Origin: Endomychus coccineus
Lineage: Eukaryota > Arthropoda > Insecta > Coleoptera > Endomychidae
Direction: 5' to 3'
NCBI GenBank assembly: GCA_958510875.1
Contig: CAUEHT010000002.1
Coordinates: forward strand, 1,364,001-1,428,000
Length of the DNA: 64,000 bases
The translations under genes and the position numbers were made by a program. Positions within the stretch are counted from its first letter, which is position 1. Every line of letters begins with the position of its first letter. The notes beneath the pieces are model-generated. The model was not told where the DNA came from. It made no database searches and was given only the letters and a program-made list of their open reading frames with translations. Below, in pieces: positions 22,579-34,427 of this stretch.

Positions 22579-24373
22579 TCATAAATTCCATTTTCTTTCT
22601 GTGATGTCGCTCCAGTTTAAATTAATCGGTGCTGTTGGTTGTGCTCCTCCTCCAGTTTGCCAAATAATAATTCTACCCTCAGTACCATGATCGTCACTTT
22701 GAGGGGAAGGGAGAATCCCAAGATTTGTCGTCAGTTCGTTTTCTCCTGAAATCGATCGATCCCTCTTGATAGGTTTTGGAACGATCGTTTCTTCTTCCAC
22801 ATATTCATCATCATCATCATCATCTTCAGCTGTCAGGGCTTCTATTGGGTTAGTTTGTCGTGATAGAATCTCTTTCAATATTTCTTTCAACTGGGCGAAT
22901 AAGCTCACATTCGGGCATTGTATACCGAAAATGTTGAGATTAGATTTTTCCACCTTCACCAAGGTGTGGAGGAATTCGTTATAGTGATAAACCATATCTT
23001 TCTGGAAAAAATATAATATTCCATCGATGTACCGGAATACGGCCGCTGTCGATGAGAGGGCTGTATAAAAGAGCTTTGTTATCAAACCGTGATATTTAGG
23101 GGTGAAGTTGCACTCATTCATTTCAAAAAAGTAACGATCATTGTAAAATAACATAAGTGTGCCCTGTATATGAGCTCACCACACCCTGTATATGAACATT
23201 AGGTATTTCCAACGTGTCTGAATAGGACTTTGGCCAACCGTTAACCAGCTGTAAACTTGGAAATTTCATCATATACACCATTCTATCTATGAAGAATACA
23301 ATCTTTCCTGAGGGCCGTTGATAAATTGCCGATATTTTCTTGAAATTGCGTGGTAAAAATGATAACCAGTCCGTAATAAACATTGGTTGCTCCATGATTC
23401 TAGTTTCTGAATCCATTACCCAAACCCATCTTCCGTAGAAAGTATGCAATCGTTGATTCACCACTAGGAATGTGTGTAGCCGTTTTATATTACATATATT
23501 TGGAGGTGCAGGAGTACTAGTTGTTGAAGTAGTTGTTGAAGTACTAGTTGTTGAAGTACTAGTTGTTGAATTACTAGTTGTTGAGGTAGTTGTTGAAGTA
23601 GTGGTAACAGGTATTACAACAGACCTGTTTGTTGGTTTTCCATACAAGCTCTGCACAGCAAAAATATCATCTCTACTCAGAGTTATATTCGAAAAGTCTT
23701 TAGTCTCTTCGTGAAATGCATACATTATAGATTCATCCTCGCCTGAATGACCTATCCCTATAACATGTCCAATTTCATGCAAAAGTACCGAAAATAAACT
23801 TGCTTCCCTACCCTGAGGTTTCGTTTTTGCTCTATACCATGTTTTATCTTGATCTACATGTATTTTTACAGCTGATCCACCAGTTACAGGAAAATCCGAA
23901 TGCGCGAGAATAATTCCAGGTCCGTCAAGCACCCCTAAGCACTTCTGGTTGTTCGATATTCTTTGATAGATAACCTTTTGAAACGAAATAAGTATATCGG
24001 GTATGTCGCTCGTTGTATATTCAAAATTCAATCCTGAATATCTGCCCCATATGCCCAAAATTTCTGTAGTCATTTGAACCAATTGAGGGCCTGCATATCT
24101 CAAATGCCATGTCAATTTCTGCTTCACCCATTTTGAAGTTATTCTGTATTGGTAAGGATCATCACCTACTCCACATCTTTCTGTTTTCATTAATTGCAGA
24201 GTTTCATTATTTAGGGTGCCATCTATAGGTAAACGATAGAATTCTTGAAACACCTCGATCTCGCCCTCCGTATCACTTAAACCATCAGAATTTTCTTCGA
24301 TATAACCGTATTTCACTAAATATTCGTTCACTTGAATAGCGAGGAAACAAGAGAAAAATAATAATAATAACAT
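22579..24373 (-). CDS. Intronless matrix metalloproteinase with hemopexin domain, one frameshift
   Basis: A secreted zinc endopeptidase. Starting at 24373: a signal peptide (LLLLFFSCFLAIQ), a prodomain with cysteine switch ERCGVGDD, and a catalytic domain with HEIGHVIGIGHSGEDESIM (three zinc His, catalytic Glu, Met turn). A 35-residue Thr/Ser mucin-like linker (23510-23620) and a hemopexin propeller follow. The frame closes at 23138, but the propeller continues in the next frame (YNDRYFFEMNE, then YIDGILYFFQKDM) to 22579, ending in an acidic tail (ADDDDDDDEYVEE). A single-base slip near 23140-23155 therefore splits it. Host insect MMP genes usually have introns; this one has none and is co-oriented with the Polinton-type genes 550 bp downstream. 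It could be element cargo, a viral-type MMP, or a host retrocopy. Confidence 0.8.
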
Positions 24374-24439
24374 GTCGGCCTGTCAACAACTTTACACTTG
24401 ATGATTGCGGCGATATGAAAACCTTGTGTAATATCAGCG

Positions 24440-24625
24440 GATGTCGCCGGTGACGTCATCAACGTTCGTAAACTATGGTCGTAGGATTGAATCGGTTACT
24501 GTCATCGGTTCGAAGCAGTGACGTCATCATCGTTCGTAAACTATGTTCGCCAGATTGAATCAGTTACTGTCACCGGTTCGAAGCAGTGACGTCATCATCG
24601 TTCGTAAACTATGATCGCCGGATCT
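24440..24625. promoter_or_regulatory. 68-bp tandem repeats with three CRE-like TGACGTCA sites
   Basis: Starts of the word TGACGTCATC lie at 24451, 24519 and 24587, a period of 68 bp. Each copy also holds GTTCGTAAACTATG. TGACGTCA is the palindromic consensus bound by CREB/ATF-type factors in animals. The array ends about 70 bp upstream of the MMP start codon, so a promoter role is plausible; that is inference. Confidence 0.6.
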
Positions 24626-25420
24626 TCAATTCAATAAAACACCACTTACTCGTCAAAATCATTATGTATTTTGATACACATAAAGCTATCGTTAGATGTT
24701 CTCCTCACCCAATTTGCATGCATCATATTGATACTACCTCATCAAAAATATGGAAATTTTCATTTGATACCTATAAAGCTATGTTTGACATTAATAGATC
24801 CACCATGACAGTTCACGTGACAGATGCTTCTTGGATCCACCACGTCACACCCGCCAAGACACGACATGACACCTCGATGAAGACCTCACGTGACAGACGC
24901 CATGACACCTCTTTGAAGACTCACGTGACAGCCGCCATGACAACTCTTTCTGCCACCATGATGCTCTATGGTTTTGAGTTGGGTTAGCTATATAACTTTC
25001 ATCTCTATGGTACGTGATAGCCGCCATGACACCTTGTGACAGACACCTCGTTGAACCCCTTCGTGACAGACACCCCGTCGAAGTGACAGACGTCATGATA
25101 TCTCACCGCGTGACAGATCATGTGATTTCAAAACCATACGAGTCGAACTGGTGGCGCCACCTTCACGAAGCAGTCTGTACCTTTGGTTCACCATGACAGA
25201 TGTCACATCGTGGCTATACCTTCACGAAGCAATCTGTACTTTTGGACCAAAGGTACAGACTGCTTCGTAGAGGTGCTCCGCACCTCCACGAAGCAGTCTG
25301 TACTTGGGCCCGCCATGGCCGCTGTTACGTGGTGGTGACACCTCCACGAAGCAGTCTGTACCTTTGGTCCACCATGACAGCTGTCCCGTGATAGTCACAT
25401 GACCAAGTACATGGGGCACT
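24626..25420. repeat. Two families of short GC-richer tandem repeats
   Basis: At about 24800-25110 a 25-35 bp phrase around CACGTGACAGACGCCATGAC repeats irregularly. At about 25160-25400 the phrase CACGAAGCAGTCTGTACCTT occurs four times forward and once inverse (25251-25272). Neither shows a coding signature; the several 60-80 codon frames come from the repeats. Confidence 0.65.
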
Positions 25421-26418
25421 CTTTTTGTAAGCTTCCTGTATACTCTTTACAAACAACATATCCTTATCTCACACCTTATCACATACATCCGTTCCTCATC
25501 ACCTGACCTGCATCCTTATCGAAATTGATAAGGATAACCTCACACTGGATGGACAGCTAGACCGGAAGTGGAGACCGGATATCGGTCACAGAACGCGCGG
25601 TGTTCATCTACTCATATCATTTTTTTTCTATGAAAAAATTGGTAATTCCCATTCTGCACGTTAACATCTTTCATTTGATACCCATAAGGCTATAGTTAGA
25701 GGTTTTTCCACATTCACATGCAGCATATGAGTTTTTTCCATGAAAAAATAGAAAGCCACGTTCTACGCGTCAAGACCTTCCATTTGACATCCATAACACT
25801 ATACTTTAACAAAATAAAAATTTCAAAATCTTATTGAAGAAGATCGGTCAAATTGATCGATATGTAAATAGTATATTCTTATTCAGCACATCACGTAGAT
25901 CCAGAATATGCAATAATATGCCACTCCCGGTTCCACTTCCAGTGTGGCAATGTGTCGACTATATCACCCACTTCCGGTTTCACCCTGATGATGATGCTTG
26001 AGTCGATGAAAATCCTGTTCAGCATATCATGTGGATTCAGAATATGTAATAAAATAACGACTTCCGGTGTCGACAGTGACAATACTTACCGATATCTGAT
26101 GAGGACCGGAAGTGACTGTCTGGCCAAAGTGCCCCCACCCCTACTAATGTGTGATCAATTTCTCGAAAATTTATACGTAATTCATACCTGGGTCAAGAAC
26201 TATATTGATATAATTTTTATTTGAAATTTTCCTCACTCACCGTTAAAATGCCGTCTTCAGATGGTATTCAAATACATTTAAAATACATAACTTCAACAAT
26301 AAATACGTATTGGTTGGTAGAGCCTGTTTTTGGAAGTCTAGCATCTTTTATGTCCATTAAGCCTAATTGAAAATTAACGCTCTCTTTGGCCTATATAAAA
26401 GGAATTTTATGGCATATA
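25421..26418. repeat. Duplicated segments and a fold-back-family end
   Basis: A segment of about 130 bp starting TTCAGCACATCACGTAGATC at about 25882 is repeated at about 26018 with substitutions. The phrase CATTTGATACCCATAA recurs near 24760, 25673 and, in variant form, 25790. At 26181-26199 the end TTCATACCTGGGTCAAGAA matches the fold-back family of 9.2-11.3 kb. No gene. Confidence 0.55.
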
Positions 26419-28274
26419 CAGGATGTCCCGCATAAGAATCAACACAGAGCAGGAGCATGTAGAGGACCCAAGATATGATGATTTAACGCAACTTACCTCC
26501 ATACCAAGTTGCACCCCTGAGAAGTTATGTGCACTCAAAGTGGAACTTTGAATTTTGGAAAAAATCAATATCTCAATTATACTTCAACTTAGAAAAACCA
26601 ACTTTGGTACACGTTGTATGCATTCTAAGAGTATTAATCGACAGTAAGTAGAGTTCAGCTGAATCATTTTGAAGGGTTGAAAGGGATGGTGCACGCATAA
26701 ATTTGACAGAATTTTAGAACCCAATAATCGCTATTTCAAAATAATATTACTTCATTTTATGGTAAGTTTTATTTGAAATCTTTTTTTCTCTTGTAATTTC
26801 TCAATAAATTTCATCGTTCTCGGGAAAAACACGAATAAATAAAAGCATATATGGAAATACGTTATTTAAAATCATCGAAGTTTCAAAAGTTGACTATGAA
26901 ATTAAACTTCAAACTTCACAATCAGAAATCTAAGTATTGTATTTTGAATGATAGTTTGTTAAATGTGTTAAAAGTGACACGTTGTAAATTTTCAAGAGTA
27001 TTAATCGACAATAAGTAGAGTTTAGTTGGATCATTTTGAAGGGTTGACAAGGGATGGTGCACCCTTGAAATTCGACAGACCTTCATAACCCAATCGCGAT
27101 GAAAATAATTTATTGCAAAAACAAACTAATTTATTACTAGAAATAACATAATACAATTTACTTAAGTTATAAAAATTGTTCAGAATGATCACCGTTTTCT
27201 CTTAGGCATAATGCTAGTCTTTTTCGAAAATGGAAGTTTACTCTATCCAATAACGGTTGATTGTTTCTAATAAGTGTGCATTTATCCATAATGCGTTTCC
27301 ACAATTCTCCTTGAGACGCAACTGGCGAGCAATACACATATTTTTTTAACGTTCCCCAAAGAAAGAAATCACATTTGTTGAGGTCTGGTGATCGGGGAGG
27401 CCAAATTTGGGAGCAATTATATCCTCTTCCAATTCATTCTTTTGTATACTGTATGTTTAAAAAGTCTCTAACGATATTACCGAAATGAGGCGGTGCTCCA
27501 TCATGCATAAACCTATGTTCCAGACTTAGTTGTAGTGGTACCTCGTCAAGTAGATCCGGGCGAGTGTTTCTCGAGCCCGTCGCTCAATATTGGAAAATGT
27601 TTCTCTATAAGGAATCACACGATTAGGGAATCACACGATTAGGGAATCTTCTGCGATACTCTTTTTTCTGAAATTTCATTCACAGAAACCTATTACCAAT
27701 AACATGTCAACTTGCTCACTGAATGAACATTTTCCGGTTATTTTTTAGCACACTTAACAAACTATTATTTAAAATAAATTACTTAGCTTTCTGATTGTTG
27801 AGTTTGACGTTTAATTTCATAGCCAACTTTTGAAATTTCGATAATTTCAAATAACGTAGCTCCATATATGCTTTTATTTATTCGTGTTCTTCTCGAAAAT
27901 GACAAAGTTTATTGAAAAATTACAGGAGTAAGAAAGTTTTAAAACAAAATTTCCCATGAAATAAAGCAATATGTTTTTGAAATAGCTATTGGGTTGAAAA
28001 ATTCTGTCAAATTTTAGGATGCGCCATCCCTTATCAACCCTTTAAAATGATCCAACTGAACTCCACTTCCTGTCGATTAATACTCTTGAAACGCATACAA
28101 CGTGTACCAAATTTGGTTTTACTAAGTATAATTGAGATATTAATTTTTTTCAAAATTGGGCCTATAACTTCTCAGGGGTGCAACTTGGTATAGAGGTAAG
28201 TTGCGTTAAATCATCATATTTTGGGGTCCACAATATGCTCCTGCTCTGTGTCGGTTCTTATGCGGGACACCCTG
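26419..28274. mobile_element. Tc1/mariner-type element with about 500-bp inverted ends
   Basis: Flanked by TA on both sides (26417-26418, 28275-28276). The ends begin CAGGATGTCCCGCATAAGAA and the inverse CAGGGTGTCCCGCATAAGAA. The inverse match continues, with substitutions, to about 26960 and from about 27740. A piece of the arm (26620-26710) is repeated again as a direct copy at 26975-27090. The interior retains the 3' part of a transposase. Confidence 0.8.
27167..27550 (-). pseudogene. Mariner-type transposase C-terminal half, one stop
   Basis: The minus strand reads continuously with one TGA: RFMHDGAPPHF holds the second catalytic Asp, WPPRSPDLNKCDFFLWGTLK the third. The frame continues through a helical tail to a stop at 27167. 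The N-terminal DNA-binding region and the first Asp are missing between this and the left-end arm, so the element is an internally deleted copy. It is a relative, but not a close one, of the intact transposase at 60.5-61.6 kb. Confidence 0.8.
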
Positions 28275-28397
28275 TAAATGTAGAAGATGTACTAAAGGGA
28301 CAAATAGACAATTAGAAACTTTCTTCTATTTCTGAATTTTTTTCGCGCATAAATAAAGTTCACAGCAGATATTGAGATAAACAATTGTATCAACTTT

Positions 28398-29275
28398 TTG
28401 AATTTAACACTCTCGATGACAACATTGCTTTTAATATTTAGCAGGAAAAACTCCCCCATTTCATCAGATTCGTTCAGACCTAGATCACATAAAATTGCTG
28501 CCATTCAGTCAGTGATATATAGTCTTTTTCCGATACCATTGCCAAGCAAATTTTCGAAAGAAAATTCAGTGAAATGTTATTTATCCCTTAGTTGATTAAT
28601 TTAGATAAATAACCATTATTCACTCAAATCACAGTGAATAATGGTTATTTATCTAAATTAATCAACTAAGGGATAAATAACATTTCACTTCAGTATATAC
28701 CCATAAATTAAAATTCGAGAAGAAATGACATTTGTTAGTCTAACATATTTTGGAAAAATCATTGAAAGAATCAAAAACATTTTGAAACATCATGATTTGA
28801 ATATTACATTCAAGCCCAATTCCAAACTAGGTCATATCTTAATCAATAATAAAGACAAAACAGAGGCAATTGATAAATCTAGAGTTTTCAAGCTATATTG
28901 TCAGGAATGGGATTCCTCTTTAATGAGCCAAACAAAACGCTCATTTCTTATTAGCTTAATTGAGCATAAAAGATGCTATGGACTTTCAAAAACTGCTTCC
29001 ACATTTATATATAATTTTTTTCGATAATATTCTTTCCTTCATTAAGTTATGGAAATAAAACCACTAGTTCACACTGAATGAACAATGAATGTTTTTATTA
29101 TTCACTATTGCTCACATATGTTTCAACAGGCAATATCATCATCTGAGCTAAGTTATAGACAGTTTATAACTTAGCGCTCAGATGCCCTATATGTAAGCAA
29201 TACTGGATCTTGAAAACATTCTAGTGTAAATTAGTACTTCCATTTCCATAACTTTATAAGTTAAAAATGAATTTA
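28398..29275 (+). mobile_element. Penelope-like element remnant with palindrome
   Basis: At 28398-28567 the plus strand codes the late reverse-transcriptase region of Penelope-like elements (SHKIAAIQSVIYSLFPIPLP). At 28725-29027 it codes a degenerate GIY-YIG module (VFKLYCQEWDSSLMSQTKRS, then LIEHKRCYG), with the first Tyr of the usual CxxCxxxYIGQT phrase lost. Between them lies the 121-bp palindrome. After the coding part, 29041-29275 forms a hairpin-rich tail: inverse copies at about 29045-29065 and 29247-29268, plus the pair AGCTAAGTTATAGA / TTTATAACTTAGCGCT at about 29147-29180. Confidence 0.6.
28568..28689. repeat. Perfect 56-bp inverted repeat with 10-base loop
   Basis: 28568-28623 and 28634-28689 are exact inverse copies, separated by TCAAATCACA. 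By eye there is no mismatch. Confidence 0.95.
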
Positions 29276-30031
29276 CACATTCTTAATACCGAAACTATTC
29301 AATCATTCTTTCCCTTGGAATTTACATATTTAACATACAGCTGATAAAGGCTCGAAACTAAACTTCCCCGAACTATGGTCCTGATTAGCTTCTATACTCT
29401 ATTTACTCGTATTACCAGCTGATGTAATGTATTTATTCACGAACTATTGTCCTGGTTATTCTGTTAATAGCAACTCGTTATTACCTTAATGTAAAAACAC
29501 ACCATATAGTCCTTTAGTAATGATCCTCTAGGTTCATGAATGACCAACCACATTAATACTCTGCTACTGCCTACCGATGAGTATATTTGTAGTTTAAGTT
29601 ATGTATTTTAATAGTATTCAAATTACGTTTGAAGGTAACAAGGTTGAAACTCTAGTAGCACAAGTCACATATAAACGTGATGTCAATATAGTAATGTATT
29701 TTTCTTAAATTTTTAATCGAATGGTTTATTTTAATGTGACTTTTCCATTATTCGGGTTGAAATTGAATATTTTTCACAAGCAAGAAGGCGAAATATTTTT
29801 GTATTATGAAAACAGAATAGACGAATTTTTGAAAAATAGTTGTAACTAATCGTAAGTAAGTAAAATCGGTTGAAACGAATAGGTTTTACTGATAAAAGGG
29901 GCTGCATAATACTATCAAATTCTTCGGAAATGTTAATGCTCACAGTTCTCTTGAAATTCAACTGGCTTATGATATGTGTGTGCACTTCTTCATTTCCGAA
30001 CATTTGTTCCTCTTGGAGTTATCAGCAAGTA
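29276..30031. other. Gene-free stretch
   Basis: No supported gene. The two opposing frames at 29731-30070 have no domain and overlap each other. Confidence 0.5.
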
Positions 30032-30320
30032 TTGTCTGAGAATCCAAGGAAGACAAACAAAGTAAATTAAAAGAAATGTCAAAATTTAAGTAGGTGTTTA
30101 CCTAAGTATTATCGAATAAATTCATTTAGAAACTTGGGAATGAACATAGTGGCGGCGGAGCCGTAGCCTCCTCCAACGGGTATTGGTCAGTAGTATCACT
30201 GTATGATAGTCATAATTTGATCTAATCAGCTACATTTCCTTAGATTCGCAGGAACTTTCGCGCACTTGGTCTTGAGAAATCAATGTTGGGTGTTCGAAAG
30301 ATGTGCAACTTGTTTTAAGC

Positions 30321-32179
30321 CAGGGGCGGCTCCTCGAAGGAGGCTAAGGAGGCTCAGCCTCCTCACCAATTTATCTTAATGATCATTCTCCATTTTATTT
30401 CCTGTTTCTCTGATAATTTTAAAAATTTTACAATTAATTCCCCGTTCTCAGTAGTTATTTTTAATCTGGAAACAGTGCCCTTAGGCTAGACTCTCTATAT
30501 ATCTCAAACGCTGAGCATGTGTTGTTCAACGCAGTTGCCGTTTTTCCGACCAGTCCGAACGCCAACAGGGTAAATCAGCGGAAACGGCAACATCCTCTGG
30601 AGGCTAGCCTGCGGCAGCCGCTAGCAATCTATGACATGCGAGACGTGCGTTCTGCCGACTGCTGAGTAGGTCAGTCAGTGCTTGTTTGTTTATGTGTTGT
30701 CACGCCAAGTAAGGTTAAATTGTTTTCTGTTGTGAATTTAAAATGAGTGTTAGTGAGTTTTTGCTGCCTTTTAGAAAATCCATTTAGTGAATTAATATAT
30801 GATATGATGGCCTTTACCGGATTTGAAAGGATTAGTAATGTCAGGTAACTATCAAAATCGATCATTGTTAATACTAATAGAAGTATTGACAAGACGAAGT
30901 TTTAAAAAAAACATTGATTTCCCTGTAATGCTCCAACTCGATGGAATTTTACATCACGTGCAGTATTTACCATCGATAAAAATAAAGACAAATTAATTGA
31001 AACATTTGATTTTGTATTAAACAGTGATGACTTTTCAACAGATCAGGTTTCATTAAATGCTGCTGTTGGTTTAAAATCTTATTTAGAAAATGAAGAATTT
31101 TTGTTTTTTCTTGATACTTTTAAATTAATATTTGAACAAACTGATCTTATTTTTCAAATTTTACAACATAAATTCAAGAGATCGTTTGAAACATCTCATT
31201 GGAAAAATGTCAAGTTTCCGTAATACAGAATTTCATTTTAATATTTTATTTGAAAATTTTTCAACTGATGAGGCTCCTCCCGCGAAAAGGAGGAAAACAT
31301 ATAATTTGGTAGACAAGAAACTACATTAAGTATAAACAACTTTTTTATGGAATTTTAGATACTATTAAAGGTCAAATTGAGATTCGATTTTACGATTTAC
31401 ATGAATTAAAGTTTTTTGACTTGACGAATAGAAGATTTTTCGAATCTTTTTCAAAAGAGTTCCCCAACACACTTTAAGATAACTTAGATCTTAAATATAA
31501 ATATATATATTTTTGATAAAATAGCACGGCACAATGAATTATGCGTTATATACTCGGATAAAGATATTTTAGGCCAGTATGACAGTCACGCCGATATGAT
31601 AAAATATATGATAGACAATGATTTGCAACAAGTTTTACCTCAGTTTTATAAACTAGTTTGTTTGACAGTCACCATTTCTGTCACGTCGGCATCGGTGGAG
31701 AGATCATTTTCTACTCTCAAACGAATTAAAACTTACATGCCAAATACAATGGGCCAAAATTGTTTATACAATGTTAGTTTAATATCTATTGAAAAAGATT
31801 TAGTAAAACACTTAAAACAAAATGATAAATTTTTTGATAATATTATTGATCATTTTTCGCAAACTAAAGACCGTAGAATTCCGTTAATATATAAAAAAAA
31901 TTATAAAATTAATAAAAAAAACAAAATATGAAAAATTTCAAAAAAAAGAAAAAATATTAAAAATCCAAAAAAAATAAAAGACAAAAAACGAACAAATAAT
32001 TTTTTGGCAAGAGAAACTCTATACCTCCACGTTGGTTCTTGCTGGGTAACAATTAATTTTGTCACCGAAGTAGCTGGTACGGTCGCTGTGCAAAAGTTAA
32101 AAGGCTGTGAATAGAGTATATTTTTACAAAAACGTTTTATGTCCAGCCTCCTCTCTCAAAAATTCACGAGCCGCCACTG
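30321..32179 (+). mobile_element. hAT element, internally deleted (tandem copy 1)
   Basis: The ends are CAGGGGCGGCTC and GAGCCGCCACTG, and the 8-bp target duplication TTTTAAGC lies at 30313-30320 and 32180-32187. The transposase remnants are PCNAPTRWNFTSRAVF at about 30920-30970 and the dimerisation block VTSASVERSFSTLKRIKTYM at 31676-31735, within an open frame 31596-31931. Compared with the relative at 46.3-53.3 kb, the segment between the zinc-finger start and PCNAPTRW is missing. It cannot encode a transposase but has both ends needed for mobilisation in trans. Confidence 0.9.
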
Positions 32180-32518
32180 TTTTAAGCCGATCTCTTATGT
32201 TGATAATAATGATGTTGTTTATGATTGTATTGTCTGAGAATCCAAGGAAGACAAACAAAGTAAATTAAAAGAAATGTCAAAATTTAAGTAGGTGTTTACC
32301 TAAGTATTATCGAATAAATTCATTTAGAAACTTGGGAATGAACATAGTGGCGGCGGAGCCGTAGCCTCCTCCAACGGGTATTGGTCAGTAGTATCACTGT
32401 ATGATAGTCATAATTTGATCTAATCAGCTACATTTCCTTAGATTCGCAGGAACTTTCGCGCACTTGGTCTTGAGAAATCAATGTTGGGTGTTCGAAAGAT
32501 GTGCAACTTGTTTTAAGC

Positions 32519-34377
32519 CAGGGGCGGCTCCTCGAAGGAGGCTAAGGAGGCTCAGCCTCCTCACCAATTTATCTTAATGATCATTCTCCATTTTATTTCC
32601 TGTTTCTCTGATAATTTTAAAAATTTTACAATTAATTCCCCGTTCTCAGTAGTTATTTTTAATCTGGAAACAGTGCCCTTAGGCTAGACTCTCTATATAT
32701 CTCAAACGCTGAGCATGTGTTGTTCAACGCAGTTGCCGTTTTTCCGACCAGTCCGAACGCCAACAGGGTAAATCAGCGGAAACGGCAACATCCTCTGGAG
32801 GCTAGCCTGCGGCAGCCGCTAGCAATCTATGACATGCGAGACGTGCGTTCTGCCGACTGCTGAGTAGGTCAGTCAGTGCTTGTTTGTTTATGTGTTGTCA
32901 CGCCAAGTAAGGTTAAATTGTTTTCTGTTGTGAATTTAAAATGAGTGTTAGTGAGTTTTTGCTGCCTTTTAGAAAATCCATTTAGTGAATTAATATATGA
33001 TATGATGGCCTTTACCGGATTTGAAAGGATTAGTAATGTCAGGTAACTATCAAAATCGATCATTGTTAATACTAATAGAAGTATTGACAAGACGAAGTTT
33101 TAAAAAAAACATTGATTTCCCTGTAATGCTCCAACTCGATGGAATTTTACATCACGTGCAGTATTTACCATCGATAAAAATAAAGACAAATTAATTGAAA
33201 CATTTGATTTTGTATTAAACAGTGATGACTTTTCAACAGATCAGGTTTCATTAAATGCTGCTGTTGGTTTAAAATCTTATTTAGAAAATGAAGAATTTTT
33301 GTTTTTTCTTGATACTTTTAAATTAATATTTGAACAAACTGATCTTATTTTTCAAATTTTACAACATAAATTCAAGAGATCGTTTGAAACATCCCATTGG
33401 AAAAATGTCAAGTTTCCGTAATACAGAATTTCATTTTAATATTTTATTTGAAAATTTTTCAACTGATGAGGCTCCTCCCGCGAAAAGGAGGAAAACATAT
33501 AATTTGGTAGACAAGAAACTACATTAAGTATAAACAACTTTTTTATGGAATTTTAGATACTATTAAAGGTCAAATTGAGATTCGATTTTACGATTTACAT
33601 GAATTAAAGTTTTTTGACTTGACGAATAGAAGATTTTTCGAATCTTTTTCAAAAGAGTTCCCCAACACACTTTAAGATAACTTAGATCTTAAATATAAAT
33701 ATATATATTTTTGATAAAATAGCACGGCACAATGAATTATGCGTTATATACTCGGATAAAGATATTTTAGGCCAGTATGACAGTCACGCCGATATGATAA
33801 AATATATGATAGACAATGATTTGCAACAAGTTTTACCTCAGTTTTATAAACTAGTTTGTTTGACAGTCACCATTTCTGTCACGTCGGCATCGGTGGAGAG
33901 ATCATTTTCTACTCTCAAACGAATTAAAACTTACATGCCAAATACAATGGGCCAAAATTGTTTATACAATGTTAGTTTAATATCTATTGAAAAAGATTTA
34001 GTAAAACACTTAAAACAAAATGATAAATTTTTTGATAATATTATTGATCATTTTTCGCAAACTAAAGACCGTAGAATTCCGTTAATATATAAAAAAAATT
34101 ATAAAATTAATAAAAAAAACAAAATATGAAAAATTTCAAAAAAAAGAAAAAATATTAAAAATCCAAAAAAAATAAAAGACAAAAAACGAACAAATAATTT
34201 TTTGGCAAGAGAAACTCTATACCTCCACGTTGGTTCTTGCTGGGTAACAATTAATTTTGTCACCGAAGTAGCTGGTACGGTCGCTGTGCAAAAGTTAAAA
34301 GGCTGTGAATAGAGTATATTTTTACAAAAACGTTTTATGTCCAGCCTCCTCTCTCAAAAATTCACGAGCCGCCACTG
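32519..34377 (+). mobile_element. hAT element, internally deleted (tandem copy 2)
   Basis: Same content as the element at 30321-32179, at an offset of 2198 bp, with the same TTTTAAGC duplication on both sides. It was copied as part of the larger duplication and not by a second insertion, since the flanks are duplicated too. Confidence 0.9.
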
Positions 34378-34427
34378 TTTTAAGCCGATCTCTTATGTTG
34401 ATAATAATGATGTTGTTTATGATTGTA

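Larger units (their letters stand above)
30032..34427. repeat. Tandem duplication, two 2198-bp copies
   Basis: Copy 1 is 30032-32229 and copy 2 is 32230-34427. All boundaries I compared are offset by exactly 2198 bases. The only difference I noticed is T at 31196 versus C at 33394 (CATCTCATTGG versus CATCCCATTGG). Each copy starts TTGTCTGAGAATCC and ends GATTGTA; GTA is shared at both junctions. Each contains one complete hAT deletion derivative with its target duplication. Confidence 0.95.

Noticed and set aside
23138..23154. Programmed ribosomal frameshift in the MMP
   Set aside because: No recognised slippery site or downstream stem is evident; a simple indel or sequence error is more likely.
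24500..24585. GGTTCGAAGC words resembling a tRNA B box
   Set aside because: No A box or cloverleaf at the right distance; the words belong to the 68-bp repeat.
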